From: Lentzea terrae
GTDB taxonomy: Bacteria > Actinomycetota > Actinomycetes > Mycobacteriales > Pseudonocardiaceae
NCBI RefSeq assembly: GCF_003265345.1
Contig: NZ_QFWW01000037.1
Span: forward strand, 37,534-101,533
DNA: 64,000 bases
Direction: 5' to 3'
Shown here: positions 37,762 to 46,237 of the stretch, one piece after another
Layout of the letters: every line of letters starts with the position of its first letter
Numbering within the stretch: the first letter of the stretch is position 1
Made by a program: the position numbers and the translations under genes
The notes under the pieces: generated by a model
What the model was told of the DNA's origin: nothing
Database searches by the model: none
Seen by the model: only the letters and a program-made list of their open reading frames with translations

Positions 37762-38845
37762 GCGTCGTCCCGTTCGGCGAACTCACGACGCGGAAATCGC
37801 CACTCGCGGACTTCGCCCGCTCGGCGAGATGCCGCAATCCGCGCTGAGTCACACCGGACGGGATGCCACACCCGTTGTCCGCAACTCGCAGCAGCAGATG
37901 CTTCTCATCGCGCCGTACGTCGATCTGCACGTTCGTCGCTCCTGAGTGCCGCACGACGTTCGACAACGCCTCGCGCAACGCCGCCCGCGCGTCGTCGGCG
38001 TGTCGGCGCGGCACGTTGGCCAGGTCGCCGGCCACGTGCAGGCGCGGCGAAAATCCGAGCAGCTCACCGGCCGTGCGGACCTCGGCGTTGATCGAGTCGA
38101 GCAGGTCGGCGGAGTCGGCCGGGTCGGTGTTGCGCAGCTTGCGGACGGTCGCGCGGACCTCGGCGATCGTCTCGTCGACCAGGTCGACGGCCTCGTTGAT
38201 CCGGGCGCGCTGACCGGAGTCCAGCTTCTTGCCCAGCCGCCGTTCCAGCAGGCTGAGCTGCACGCCGGCGCCGTAGAGCCGCTGGATGATCACGTCGTGC
38301 AGGTCGCGGGCGATCCGTTCGCGCTCCTCGTAGACCGCGACGCGCTGCCGTGCCGTGAAGCCCTCGGCGAGCACGACGGCGAGGCCTGCCTGGGCCGCGA
38401 ACGCCGTCAGCACGTCCACCGTCTCCTGCGTGAACGGCGATTTGTCTCTACGGCGATAAACCGCCAGCGCACCGATCTTGCGGTCGGACGTGCCGAACGG
38501 TGCCACCGCGAACGGTCCGTAGCTCCGCAGCGCGTGCGGCACGTACGGCGCCGTGCGCGGGTCGCTCGTGACGTCGTCGGCCATCACCGGGACCCCGGTG
38601 CGCGCGGCCTTCGCGGCGGCACTGCGCGGGCTCAACGTCGCCACGACCGGCTCGCCGCTGGACGCCTCGACCGTCAACGTGCCGTCGTCGTCCTCGGTGG
38701 CGAGCATGGCGAGCCCGAGGTCGGCGTCCGCGATCTCCGCGGCCGCCTCCACCACGAGCCGCAGCACGTTCTCCGGGTCTTCCAGCGCCGCCGACGTGAT
38801 CTCGGTGGACGCGACGAGCACGCGCCGCGCCAGGGAGGGGTCCAT
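37739..38845 (-). CDS. Cytoplasmic GAF-domain histidine kinase (DevS-like)
   Basis: 368 residues: GAF domain (about 20-160), HisKA_3 helix with the phospho-His in RIARDLHDVIIQRLYG at about 182, and an HATPase domain (about 270-365) with NVVRHSGATN and VADNGCGIPSG. There is no membrane helix, so the signal is probably intracellular redox or gas, as in DevS/DosT; heme binding cannot be asserted. It starts 5 nt after the cydDC stop, as the last gene of the cytochrome bd operon. Confidence 0.9.
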   Translation of the reverse strand: MDPSLARRVLVASTEITSAALEDPENVLRLVVEAAAEIADADLGLAMLATEDDDGTLTVEASSGEPVVATLSPRSAAAKAARTGVPVMADDVTSDPRTAPYVPHALRSYGPFAVAPFGTSDRKIGALAVYRRRDKSPFTQETVDVLTAFAAQAGLAVVLAEGFTARQRVAVYEERERIARDLHDVIIQRLYGAGVQLSLLERRLGKKLDSGQRARINEAVDLVDETIAEVRATVRKLRNTDPADSADLLDSINAEVRTAGELLGFSPRLHVAGDLANVPRRHADDARAALREALSNVVRHSGATNVQIDVRRDEKHLLLRVADNGCGIPSGVTQRGLRHLAERAKSASGDFRVVSSPNGTTLTWSVPV

Positions 38846-38850
38846 GGTCC

Positions 38851-41844
38851 TCAACGGTATGCGGGCGTGCCGAGGTCCAGCACGAGGTCCGCTCTCGCGG
38901 CCTCGTCCGGGCGGTGGGTGATGTGCAAGATCGTCCTGCCGTCCTGCCTGAGCTGGTCGAGGAGCTTCCGCGCGGTCGGTTCGTCCAGGTGGGCCGTCGG
39001 CTCGTCGAGCAGCACCACGTCGGCGTCGTGCAGCAACGCCCTGGCCAGCGCGAGCCGTTGCGCCTCGCCGCCCGACACCTGGTCCGGCCGGATCACGGTG
39101 TCGAGCCGGTCGGCCCACTCCGGCAGGCACGCCTTTCGCAACGCGTCCTGCAACGCGTCGTCGTTGTGCTGGCCCGACATCCGCAGGTTCTCCCGGACGG
39201 TCGTGCTGACCAACATCGGCTCCTGCGGGCACCAGGTGGCGCGGGGCAGCTCCACGATGCCGCGTTCCGGCGGCAGGAAGCCCAGGAGCAGCGCGAACAG
39301 CGTCGACTTGCCGCTGCCCGACGGCCCGACGATCGCCACGTGCGTGCCGGGCTCGACGTTGAGGTGGAGGTCCTTGAGCGTCGGCTCGGTCGCGCCTGGC
39401 CACCGGACGTCGACGTGCTCCAGCCGGATCCGCTTGCCCCTCGGGGCCTCCGGGCGTTCCGGCGCGTCGAACTGGAGCCGGGCGCCGGCCTCCTGGAGTG
39501 CCTTCCGCTGCTGAGCGGCGAGCGGCAGCGCGGCCAGCGGTTCGGCCAGGGCGAGCGGAACGAGACCCAGCACCGGGTTGCCGGTGGTGGCGCAGACGAG
39601 GGCCGCCGCACCGGTCGCGAGCAGGACGATCGCCGTGGCCGCGCCCGTGCCAAACGCTTGCTTGCGGGTCTGCCCGGCAAGTTCGACGTCTTCGGCGTGG
39701 AGGCGAGCCAGCAGGCGGTGGTGGGCGTCGTGCGCGATGAGGTCCGGTGCGGCGACGAGTGCGTTGATCGTGTCGCGGGCGACCTTGCGGCGGCCCCTGG
39801 CGAGCTTCGTGCTGGCCCGGCGCTCGGTCCACACCGCAACGGCCGGCGCGGCGAGACCTGCCGCGAGGAGCAGACCGCCCAGCGTCAGCGCGGCGACCGG
39901 GTCGATGAACGCGAACAGGATCGTGGTCGCGGTGCCGGCACCGATGGCCACGACCGGTGGCACGAGCACGCGCGGCACCAGGTCGCGGACGGTGTCGGTG
40001 TCCTCGACGAGCCGCTGCAGGCCGTCGCGGCGCTGGGTCCGGACGAGTCGCAGCCACAGCTCGGCACGCAGGTTCGTGGCGAGCTTGAACGCCTCGTGGT
40101 GCGTGACCAGGCGTTCGACGTACCGGAGCACGCCCTTGCTCAGGGCGAACGTCCGCACGCCCACGACCAGCACCGACAGCGTCAGAATCGGCGGCATCTC
40201 GGCGGCACGGGCGATCAGGTGCGCGGCGAGTGCGGTCAGCGCGATGCCGGCGAGGGTCGCCAGCACGCCCAGTCCCGCGCCCTTCCACGGGATCGGCAGG
40301 CGCTTCGGGCGTTCCTGCAGCGCCTCCTCGGTGACGACCCTGGCGAACGTCTCGTCCTCGGTCGTCTCCTTGTCACGGTGCGAGGCGAGGACGACGGCCG
40401 CCGTAGCGCTTGCTCTCTTGATCGCTTTGTCGACTTTGCGACTTGTCACCGGGTCGAGGTGGGCGGTCGGCTCGTCGAGCAACAGCACCGTGGCGCCGTG
40501 ACGAACCCTCAGCAGGGCGCGCGCGACTGCGACACGTTGGCGTTCACCGGTCGAAAGATCGGTGATCTGCCGGTCGAGCAGATGTGCCGCCACGACCTCG
40601 TTCGCGACCTGCTCGATGTCGTCCGCGCCCGGAACCGTGAGCTCCAGCTCAGCGCGTGGCGTGGCAGCGGCGAACGCGGGCTTCTGCGGCACGTAAGCGA
40701 TGTCGCCGGCCACGAACGCGGTACCGTCCGTCGGCTCCAGGAAGCCCAGGAGCACCTGGAACGTCGTCGACTTGCCCGCGCCGCTCGCGCCTTCGAGTCG
40801 ATGAATCTCTCCTGGCCGGACGTCGAAGCTGACCCCGTCAGGCGCAAACCCACCTCGGCGCAGGACGCGGAGGTTGTCGACGTGGACAGCGCCACCGGGG
40901 ACGCGCGGCCTGCTCTTGTCCTCGTGGTCGACGACCTCGGCGACGCGGCGCACCGCTTCGAGGCCGTCCTCGCTGGCGTGGTGGGCGGCTCCGGCAGCAC
41001 GGAGCGGCAGATAGCACTCCGGCGCGAGGATCAGCACGACCAGTGCGGTCATCAGGGTCATGTCGCCGTGGACGAGCCGGATGCCGATGCCCACCGCGAT
41101 CAACGCGACGGAAAGACTGGCCGCGATCTCCAGGACCAATGCACTCAAGAAGGCGATCTTGAGCGTGCCCATCGTGGCCTTGCGGTGCTGCTCGCCGATC
41201 TGGCGGACCGCGGTGGCCTGCTGCTTGGCGCGGCCGAACACCGTCAGGACCGGAAGAGCGCGCAGGAGTTCGAGGAGCTGGGCCGAGAGGAGTTCGGTGA
41301 CGTCCGCGGCCTTCTTGACGCGCTTCTCGGTGTACCAGCCGATCAGCGCGGCGAAGACGGGGATCAGCGGCACGGTGACCGCGATCAGGACCGCCGACGG
41401 CCAGTCCGTGAAGAGGATCCACGCGCCGACCAGCGGGGGCACGATCACAGCGGTGACCAGCGCGGGCAGGTAGCGGGTGAAGTAGGCGTCGAGCGCGTCG
41501 AGGCCCTTGGTCGCGAGCACCGACAGCTCGGCCGTGCCGCGGTCGGCGATCCAGCCGGGACCGCGTTCGAACGACTTGGCCAGCAGCTGGGTGCGCAGCT
41601 CCTCCTTCGCGCCGGCGGCGGCACGGGCGGCAGCGCTTTCCGTTGCCCACGAAAGACCTGCGCGCGCCACGATCGCCACGGCGAGCAGCGGCAGTCCCTC
41701 GCGGGTGGTGATCACCGACGCCAGCGCGACGGCCTGGGCGACGAGCGCGAGGGCGTTGAGGAACGCCAGCGCGCCCACCCCGACGAGGGCGCGCCTGGCG
41801 TTCTTCGAGAGCTGGGGCAGTGCCCCCAGCGGGCCGCGCTTCAT
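38851..41844 (-). CDS. cydDC: Fused CydD-CydC thiol exporter
   Basis: 997-residue fusion of the two half-transporters that export cysteine/glutathione-type thiols and are needed for cytochrome bd assembly. The CydD half (about 1-510) has Walker A GASGAGKST near 350 and signature DLSTGERQRVAVARALL. The CydC half (about 515-997) has Walker A GPSGSGKST near 840, SGGEAQRLALARALL and a second LLLDEPTAHLD. No internal stop-start occurs. Such fusions occur in other actinobacteria. It overlaps cydB by 1 nt. Confidence 0.93.
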   Translation of the reverse strand: MKRGPLGALPQLSKNARRALVGVGALAFLNALALVAQAVALASVITTREGLPLLAVAIVARAGLSWATESAAARAAAGAKEELRTQLLAKSFERGPGWIADRGTAELSVLATKGLDALDAYFTRYLPALVTAVIVPPLVGAWILFTDWPSAVLIAVTVPLIPVFAALIGWYTEKRVKKAADVTELLSAQLLELLRALPVLTVFGRAKQQATAVRQIGEQHRKATMGTLKIAFLSALVLEIAASLSVALIAVGIGIRLVHGDMTLMTALVVLILAPECYLPLRAAGAAHHASEDGLEAVRRVAEVVDHEDKSRPRVPGGAVHVDNLRVLRRGGFAPDGVSFDVRPGEIHRLEGASGAGKSTTFQVLLGFLEPTDGTAFVAGDIAYVPQKPAFAAATPRAELELTVPGADDIEQVANEVVAAHLLDRQITDLSTGERQRVAVARALLRVRHGATVLLLDEPTAHLDPVTSRKVDKAIKRASATAAVVLASHRDKETTEDETFARVVTEEALQERPKRLPIPWKGAGLGVLATLAGIALTALAAHLIARAAEMPPILTLSVLVVGVRTFALSKGVLRYVERLVTHHEAFKLATNLRAELWLRLVRTQRRDGLQRLVEDTDTVRDLVPRVLVPPVVAIGAGTATTILFAFIDPVAALTLGGLLLAAGLAAPAVAVWTERRASTKLARGRRKVARDTINALVAAPDLIAHDAHHRLLARLHAEDVELAGQTRKQAFGTGAATAIVLLATGAAALVCATTGNPVLGLVPLALAEPLAALPLAAQQRKALQEAGARLQFDAPERPEAPRGKRIRLEHVDVRWPGATEPTLKDLHLNVEPGTHVAIVGPSGSGKSTLFALLLGFLPPERGIVELPRATWCPQEPMLVSTTVRENLRMSGQHNDDALQDALRKACLPEWADRLDTVIRPDQVSGGEAQRLALARALLHDADVVLLDEPTAHLDEPTARKLLDQLRQDGRTILHITHRPDEAARADLVLDLGTPAYR

Positions 41845-42815
41845 CAGTGCGCTGCCGGGATGTGCTGAACGCCGATGCGCTTGCGGAACACCCAGTAGGT
41901 CCAGCCCTGGTAGACGAGCACCGCGGGCGTGCCGAACCCGGCGACCCACGTGATCACCTGCAGCGTGTACGGGCTCGACGCGGTGTTGGCGATCGTGAGC
42001 GACCACGCGTCGTTGAGCGTCGACGGCAGCACGTTCGGATAGAGCGTGCCGAACAGGATCGCGACGCTGGCCGCGATCGCCAGTCCCATCAAGGCGAACG
42101 ACTGGCCGTCGCGGTTCGCGGCCAACCGCCACATCGCCAGACCGAGCACCAGCACGACCACAGCCGCCCAGAGCCCCGCGACGATCGCCAGCAACGCGAC
42201 CAGCGGGAGGAGTGCCACGGGTGCCAGCACGAGCGCCATGTGGCGGGCCCGGTCGCGGATCTCGCCCTCGGTCTTCAACGCGGTGAAGACCGCGCCGTGC
42301 ACCAGCGCGTAGCCGGCGAACGCAAGCGCGCCGACGACTGTCTCCAGCCGGAACGCCGCGAACACCGAACCCACGCGGTCGCCGTTCGCGTCGATCGGCA
42401 GGCCCAGCACCGTCGTCGAGATCAGCAGACCGACGCACAGCGTGGCGGTCCACGAGCCGACGATGATCACGGTGTCCCAGGCCTTGCGCCAGCGCGCCGA
42501 CTCGACCTTGCCGCGGTAGTCGAACGCGACCCCGCGCCCGATCAACGCGATGAGGAACAGGGTTAGCGGCAGGTACGCGGCGCTGAGCAGCGCCGCGTAC
42601 CAGCCGGGGAAGGCCGCGAACGTGGCACCGATCGCGACGATGAGCCACACCTCGTTGCCGTCCCAGACCGGCCCGATGGTGTTGATCATGACCCGGCGTT
42701 CGGCGTTGCTGCGTCCGAGGACGGGCAGCAGCATGCCGACACCGAAGTCGAAACCTTCGAGGAACAGGTAGCCGAGCCACAGCACGGCGATCAGCACGAA
42801 CCAGAGCGTTTCCAC
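41844..42815 (-). CDS. cydB: Cytochrome bd oxidase subunit II
   Basis: 323-residue integral membrane subunit with about eight helices. It begins METLWFVLIAVLWLGYLFLEGFDFGVGMLLP, with the GFDFG and GPVWDGNEVWLI signatures. It sits between cydA (12-nt gap) and cydDC (1-nt overlap), in the standard operon order. Confidence 0.95.
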   Translation of the reverse strand: METLWFVLIAVLWLGYLFLEGFDFGVGMLLPVLGRSNAERRVMINTIGPVWDGNEVWLIVAIGATFAAFPGWYAALLSAAYLPLTLFLIALIGRGVAFDYRGKVESARWRKAWDTVIIVGSWTATLCVGLLISTTVLGLPIDANGDRVGSVFAAFRLETVVGALAFAGYALVHGAVFTALKTEGEIRDRARHMALVLAPVALLPLVALLAIVAGLWAAVVVLVLGLAMWRLAANRDGQSFALMGLAIAASVAILFGTLYPNVLPSTLNDAWSLTIANTASSPYTLQVITWVAGFGTPAVLVYQGWTYWVFRKRIGVQHIPAAH

Positions 42816-42827
42816 GTCGCCTCTCCC

Positions 42828-44282
42828 CTAGTACGCGAACGCCAGGGCGCCGTCGTCTGTCTTCTGGGGCAGTACGCCGGGGATCCCGCCTCTGACGTAC
42901 TTGCGGATCAGGTAGAACTCCACGACCGCCAGCACGCTGTAGACCATGGTGAGCGCGATGAGCGAGGTCAGGATCTCGCCGGGGGTCACCCCGCTGACCG
43001 CCTGCGCGGTGAACATCCAGACACCGTCCACACCGGTCGGGTTGGGCACGACCACGAACGGCTGCCGTCCCATCTCGGTGAAGATCCAGCCGAAGCTGTT
43101 GGCCAGGAAGGGAGTCGCGATGCCGGCGAGGCCGAGAGCCGGGAACCACCAGCCGGTGGGCGTCCGGTTCTTCCGCGTCAGCCACAGCATGAAGACGCCC
43201 AGTCCGGCCGAGATCCCGCCGAACCCGATCATCAACCGGAAGCCCCAGTACGTCACCGGAAGCGCCGGCACGTAGTCGATCGGCTTGCCGCTCAGCTCAC
43301 CGAGCCTGGGGTCGACCGGGTAGAACTCGCCGTACTTCTCCTGGTACATCGGCACCAGGTCCTGGATGCCCTTGACCTCGCTGCTGAAGTCGTTGTGCGC
43401 CAAGAAGCTCAGCAGCGCGGGCACGGTGATGCTCTTGACGTTCTCGCAGTCGGGCCTGGCGACGTCACCGACCGCGAAGATGCTGAAGCTCGCGGGCTGT
43501 TCGGTGTGGCACAACGCTTCCGCGGCGGCCATCTTCATCGGCTGCTGCTCGAACATCAGCTTGCCCTGCCAGTCACCGGTGATCGCGAGCGCGCTGAACG
43601 CGACCACGCCGACCCAGGTGCCGAGCTTGAGCGAGCTGCGCCAGACGCGTTCTTCTTCCGACTTCCGGTGGAGGTGCCACGCGGCGATGCCCACGAGGAA
43701 CGCGCCGGCCACCGCGAACGCGCCCGCGATGGTGTGCGGGAAGGCGGCGAGCACCGTGTTGTTGGTCAGCACGGCCCAGATCGAGTTGAGGCGCGGCCGG
43801 CCGTCCTGCATCACGATGCCGACCGGGTGCTGCATCCACGAGTTGGCGGCGAGGATGAAGTACGCGCTGGCCATCGTGGCGAGGCTGAACGCCCAGGCGC
43901 AGGCGAGGTGGATCTTCTTCGGCAGCTTGTCCCAGCCGAAGATCCACAGGCCGAGGAACGTCGACTCGACGAAGAAGGCGACGATCCCCTCCATCGCGAG
44001 CGGCGCGCCGAACACGTCACCGACGAACCGCGAGTAGGCGCTCCAGGCCATGCCGAACTGGAACTCCTGCACGATGCCCGTCACGACGCCCATGGCGAAG
44101 TTGATCAGGAGGAGCTTCCCCCAGAACTTCGTCATCTTGTAGTAGCGCTCGTTGCCCGTGCGCACCCACGCGGTCTGCATCGCCGCGACGAGCAGCGACA
44201 GGCCGATCGTCAGCGGCACCATCAGGAAGTGATAGACGGTGGTGATGCCGAACTGCCACCGCGCGAGTTCGAGTACGTCCAC
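42828..44282 (-). CDS. cydA: Cytochrome bd oxidase subunit I
   Basis: 484-residue quinol-oxidising subunit. Heme ligand regions are seen at ARWQFGITTVYHFLMVPLTIG (His for b595/d), GMAWSAYSRFVGDVFGAPLAME and the Q-loop following ITGDWQGKLMFEQQPMKMAAAE. The Q-loop is short, as in the Gram-positive/actinobacterial form. The GTG start has TAGGCT 7 nt upstream. An inverted repeat lies further upstream. Confidence 0.95.
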   Translation of the reverse strand: MDVLELARWQFGITTVYHFLMVPLTIGLSLLVAAMQTAWVRTGNERYYKMTKFWGKLLLINFAMGVVTGIVQEFQFGMAWSAYSRFVGDVFGAPLAMEGIVAFFVESTFLGLWIFGWDKLPKKIHLACAWAFSLATMASAYFILAANSWMQHPVGIVMQDGRPRLNSIWAVLTNNTVLAAFPHTIAGAFAVAGAFLVGIAAWHLHRKSEEERVWRSSLKLGTWVGVVAFSALAITGDWQGKLMFEQQPMKMAAAEALCHTEQPASFSIFAVGDVARPDCENVKSITVPALLSFLAHNDFSSEVKGIQDLVPMYQEKYGEFYPVDPRLGELSGKPIDYVPALPVTYWGFRLMIGFGGISAGLGVFMLWLTRKNRTPTGWWFPALGLAGIATPFLANSFGWIFTEMGRQPFVVVPNPTGVDGVWMFTAQAVSGVTPGEILTSLIALTMVYSVLAVVEFYLIRKYVRGGIPGVLPQKTDDGALAFAY

Positions 44283-44326
44283 GCTGTCGAGCCTAGGTGT
44301 GGATCATGGCCCCTTTCAGGTACGAC

Positions 44327-44357
44327 GGTCCCGTCCCGGATCGGGACCAAGGTCCCG
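44327..44357. promoter_or_regulatory. Candidate operator upstream of cydA
   Basis: GGTCCCG (44327-44333) and CGGGACC (44342-44348) form a perfect 7-bp inverted repeat with an 8-nt spacer, and GGTCCCG recurs at 44351-44357. It sits just upstream of the expected cydA -35 position and before the riboswitch transcript, a site for an activator. The binding protein is unknown; the adjacent response regulator is a candidate. Confidence 0.4.
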
Positions 44358-44404
44358 TGCGCGAAGTCACGCCTTTCGGGTGACATGCGTCGGTTACGAT
44401 GGAT

Positions 44405-44525
44405 TCGCCAGAGGGGAGTAGTTCCCACCGGAGCTCGCAGCCGGTGGCGTGGTGATCGACATACTGATCCGCCTTCGAGCGGATCCGGTCCCACACCCGT
44501 CTTGTACGGGCGAACGAGACCTCCG
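44405..44525 (+). ncRNA. yybP-ykoY (Mn2+) riboswitch aptamer
   Basis: The conserved elements appear in order and spacing: GAGGGGAGTAG (44411-44421), GATCGACATACTGATCC (44454-44470) and CGAACGAGACCTCC (44511-44524). These are the two Mn2+-binding internal loops and 3' GARACC strand of the yybP-ykoY class. A TACGAT -10 lies at 44395-44400. The controlled gene is a UPF0016 Mn exporter, the classical target. This RNA, with the cydA promoter region, fills the 316-bp gap between 44283 and 44598. Confidence 0.88.
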
Positions 44526-44561
44526 GCCGGGCTGCAGCATGCCCGGTCGGGGTCTGTTGCG

Positions 44562-44593
44562 CCTCCGTCCGGGCTCGATTTCGGACGTGGAGG
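44562..44593 (+). promoter_or_regulatory. Riboswitch expression platform sequestering the ribosome site
   Basis: CCTCC (44562-44566) plus GTCC can pair with GGAC plus GGAGG (44589-44593), which would mask the Shine-Dalgarno of the exporter gene. An upstream stem CCGGGC (44527-44532)/GCCCGG (44541-44546) follows the aptamer. The arrangement suggests translational control. Confidence 0.55.
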
Positions 44594-44598
44594 ACCTC

Positions 44599-45189
44599 TT
44601 GGCCACCTCATTGCTCGCGTTCATCACCGCGTTCGCGGTGGTGTTCCTCGTCGAGCTCCCGGACAAGACCATGGTCGCGACCCTGGTGCTGACCACGCGC
44701 TACCGCGCCTGGCCGGTGTTCACGGGTGTCGTGCTGGCCTTTGCCGTGCAGAGCGTGGTGGCGGCCGCGTTCGGGTCGGCACTGACGTTGCTGCCGGACC
44801 GCGTGGTGTCTCTCGTGGTCGGCCTGCTCTTCGGCGTGGGCGCGTTCTTGCTCTTGCACGAAGGGTTCTCCCGCGACGACGACTCCGCTGACGAAGCCGG
44901 AGCGCGCGCTGACGTGCCGTTCTGGCGTGCGGCGTTGACCTCGTTCGGCGTGCTGTTCGCGGCCGAGTGGGGCGACGCCTCCCAGCTCGCCACCGCCGGC
45001 ATCACGGCTCGGTACGGGGCGCCGCTGATGGTCGGCCTCGGGGCCTGGCTCGCGCTGGTCGCCGTCGCGGCACTGGCCGTGCTGGTGGGACGGAAGCTGG
45101 CCGGGCGGTTGCCGACGCACTGGATCCAGCGGGTGGCCGGCGTGATCTTCGCCGGGTTCTGCCTGGTGGCGTTGTGGCAGGTGGTCTGA
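44599..45189 (+). CDS. UPF0016 (GDT1/TMEM165-type) manganese exporter
   Basis: 196 residues, six membrane helices in two symmetric halves. Each half carries the acidic motif: ELPDKT near residue 19 and EWGDASQ near residue 122. The family exports Mn2+ (or Ca2+) by cation/H+ exchange. The TTG at 44599 is chosen because GGAGG lies 5 nt upstream; a GTG at 44587 would overlap the ribosome site. It is controlled by the yybP-ykoY riboswitch. Confidence 0.9.
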   Translation: MATSLLAFITAFAVVFLVELPDKTMVATLVLTTRYRAWPVFTGVVLAFAVQSVVAAAFGSALTLLPDRVVSLVVGLLFGVGAFLLLHEGFSRDDDSADEAGARADVPFWRAALTSFGVLFAAEWGDASQLATAGITARYGAPLMVGLGAWLALVAVAALAVLVGRKLAGRLPTHWIQRVAGVIFAGFCLVALWQVV

Positions 45190-45192
45190 CGG

Positions 45193-45642
45193 TCACCAGA
45201 CCGGACGCAGACCCGGCTGGTCCTCGCCGTGCACGTGCTGCAGGTACGCGGCGAGGCCGGTCCTGATGGTGTCGAGGGTCTGCTGCCCGATCGCGTCCGC
45301 CATCTCCTGCTCCAGGTCAGACCACAGGTTGTCGGCGAACTTCAGGTAGTCGCGGCCCTTCGTGGTCAGCGTGACGTACTGCGCCCGCTTGTCCGCGGGG
45401 TGCGGCTCCCTGAGCACGTAGCCCCACTCGTCGAGCTCGTTGACGATCTTCGCCGCCGCCTGCTTGGTGACGCCGAGGTGCTGTCCGATGTCGACGGTCG
45501 TGGCGCGCTTCGCTTTGAGGAAGCGGAAGACGTAGCCGTGCGCGGGCCGCAGCGGTTCCAGGCCGATCTGCGCGAGCCGGTCGTGGAACTGGTCGCCCAT
45601 GGCGCGGTACGTCATGGCGAGCAACATCGGCACCGGTTCCAC
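45193..45642 (-). CDS. MarR-family transcriptional regulator
   Basis: 149-residue winged-helix regulator: the DNA-binding segment TVDIGQHLGVTKQAAAKIVNELDEWGYVLREPHPADKRA is intact, with dimerisation helices at both ends. The GTG at 45642 has GGGAGG 6 nt upstream; a GTG at 45648 would leave no spacing. It is divergent from a cupin gene, and the shared intergenic region contains two matching dyad sites, so it probably represses both. Confidence 0.9.
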   Translation of the reverse strand: MEPVPMLLAMTYRAMGDQFHDRLAQIGLEPLRPAHGYVFRFLKAKRATTVDIGQHLGVTKQAAAKIVNELDEWGYVLREPHPADKRAQYVTLTTKGRDYLKFADNLWSDLEQEMADAIGQQTLDTIRTGLAAYLQHVHGEDQPGLRPVW

Positions 45643-45655
45643 TTGCACCTCCCAC

Positions 45656-45704
45656 TAGACAACCAGGTTGACCATATTCTATGGTTAGACAACTGAGTTG
45701 ACTA
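45656..45704. promoter_or_regulatory. Twin MarR-type operators
   Basis: Two 19-bp sites 30 bp apart: TAGACAACCAGGTTGACCA (45656-45674) and TAGACAACTGAGTTGACTA (45686-45704). Each has a CAAC-nnn-GTTG dyad. They lie between the divergent marR and cupin genes and would cover both promoters. Confidence 0.75.
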
Positions 45705-45718
45705 CTTTGGAGGTTGTC

Positions 45719-46069
45719 TTGCTGGTTACGGGGGATTCCGTCGAGCCGTTCGAGTTCGGCGGGTTCGAGTTCCGGCCGTTCGCCGTGCCGTCGCGCGGGA
45801 GCACCGAGATCGCGCTGTGGACCGTTGACGTGCCCGAAGGCGGCGACGGGAAGCCGCACACCGCTTCGAAGGAAGAGGTGTTCTACGTGCTGTCCGGGTC
45901 GGTGACGATCCAGGGACAGACGGCGAAGGTCGGTGACGCCATCGTGGTGCCGCCGAACACCGAACTGTCGCTGACCGGTGGGCCCGCTCGGGTTCTGGTG
46001 GCGACGTCCGTGGGCATCGTCGGGACGCTGGCCGACGGCACAAAGGTCACGCCGCCCTGGTCGCTCTAG
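45719..46069 (+). CDS. Cupin-domain protein
   Basis: 116-residue single cupin. The first motif is degenerate (KPHTASKEEVFYVLSGSVTI: one His and the Glu-Glu pair) and the second reads GDAIVVPPNTELSL, lacking the usual His, so metal binding is uncertain. The TTG start at 45719 has GGAGG 5 nt upstream. It is the probable target of the divergent MarR. The substrate is unknown. Confidence 0.82.
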   Translation: MLVTGDSVEPFEFGGFEFRPFAVPSRGSTEIALWTVDVPEGGDGKPHTASKEEVFYVLSGSVTIQGQTAKVGDAIVVPPNTELSLTGGPARVLVATSVGIVGTLADGTKVTPPWSL

Positions 46070-46075
46070 TCGCGA

Positions 46076-46237
46076 CTAGTTCGCCGGGGAGCCCTCGTCC
46101 GGAGGGTCCGCCTCGGTGTCCGGGACCTGTTCGCGCAGGTCGTGGGCGATCTTCTTGGCCTCGTCGATGAGTTCCTGCGACTCCTCGAGCCGGCCTTCGT
46201 CTGGCGCGGTGAGGCGGTCTTCTTCCGGTGCGGTCAC
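46076..46237 (-). CDS. Small acidic protein coupled to DUF5682 gene
   Basis: 53 residues, strongly acidic (many Glu/Asp, Pro-rich tail), with one central amphipathic helix around LEESQELIDEAKKIAHDLRE. The GTG start overlaps the stop of the DUF5682 gene (GTGA). It is the last gene of the SWIM-DUF5691-MoxR-DUF5682 operon. I do not recognise a family; charge and coupling suggest a small accessory or interaction protein. Confidence 0.6.
   Translation of the reverse strand: MTAPEEDRLTAPDEGRLEESQELIDEAKKIAHDLREQVPDTEADPPDEGSPAN

Noticed and set aside
41845-43185. Upstream extension of the cydDC frame into cydB and cydA
   Set aside because: The extension is Arg/Gly/Pro-rich shadow sequence. cydDC clearly starts at the ATG at 41844, next to the cydB stop.
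46066-46079. Perfect 14-bp palindrome CTAGTCGCGACTAG
   Set aside because: It overlaps the stop codons of two converging genes and is too short to support a specific function.
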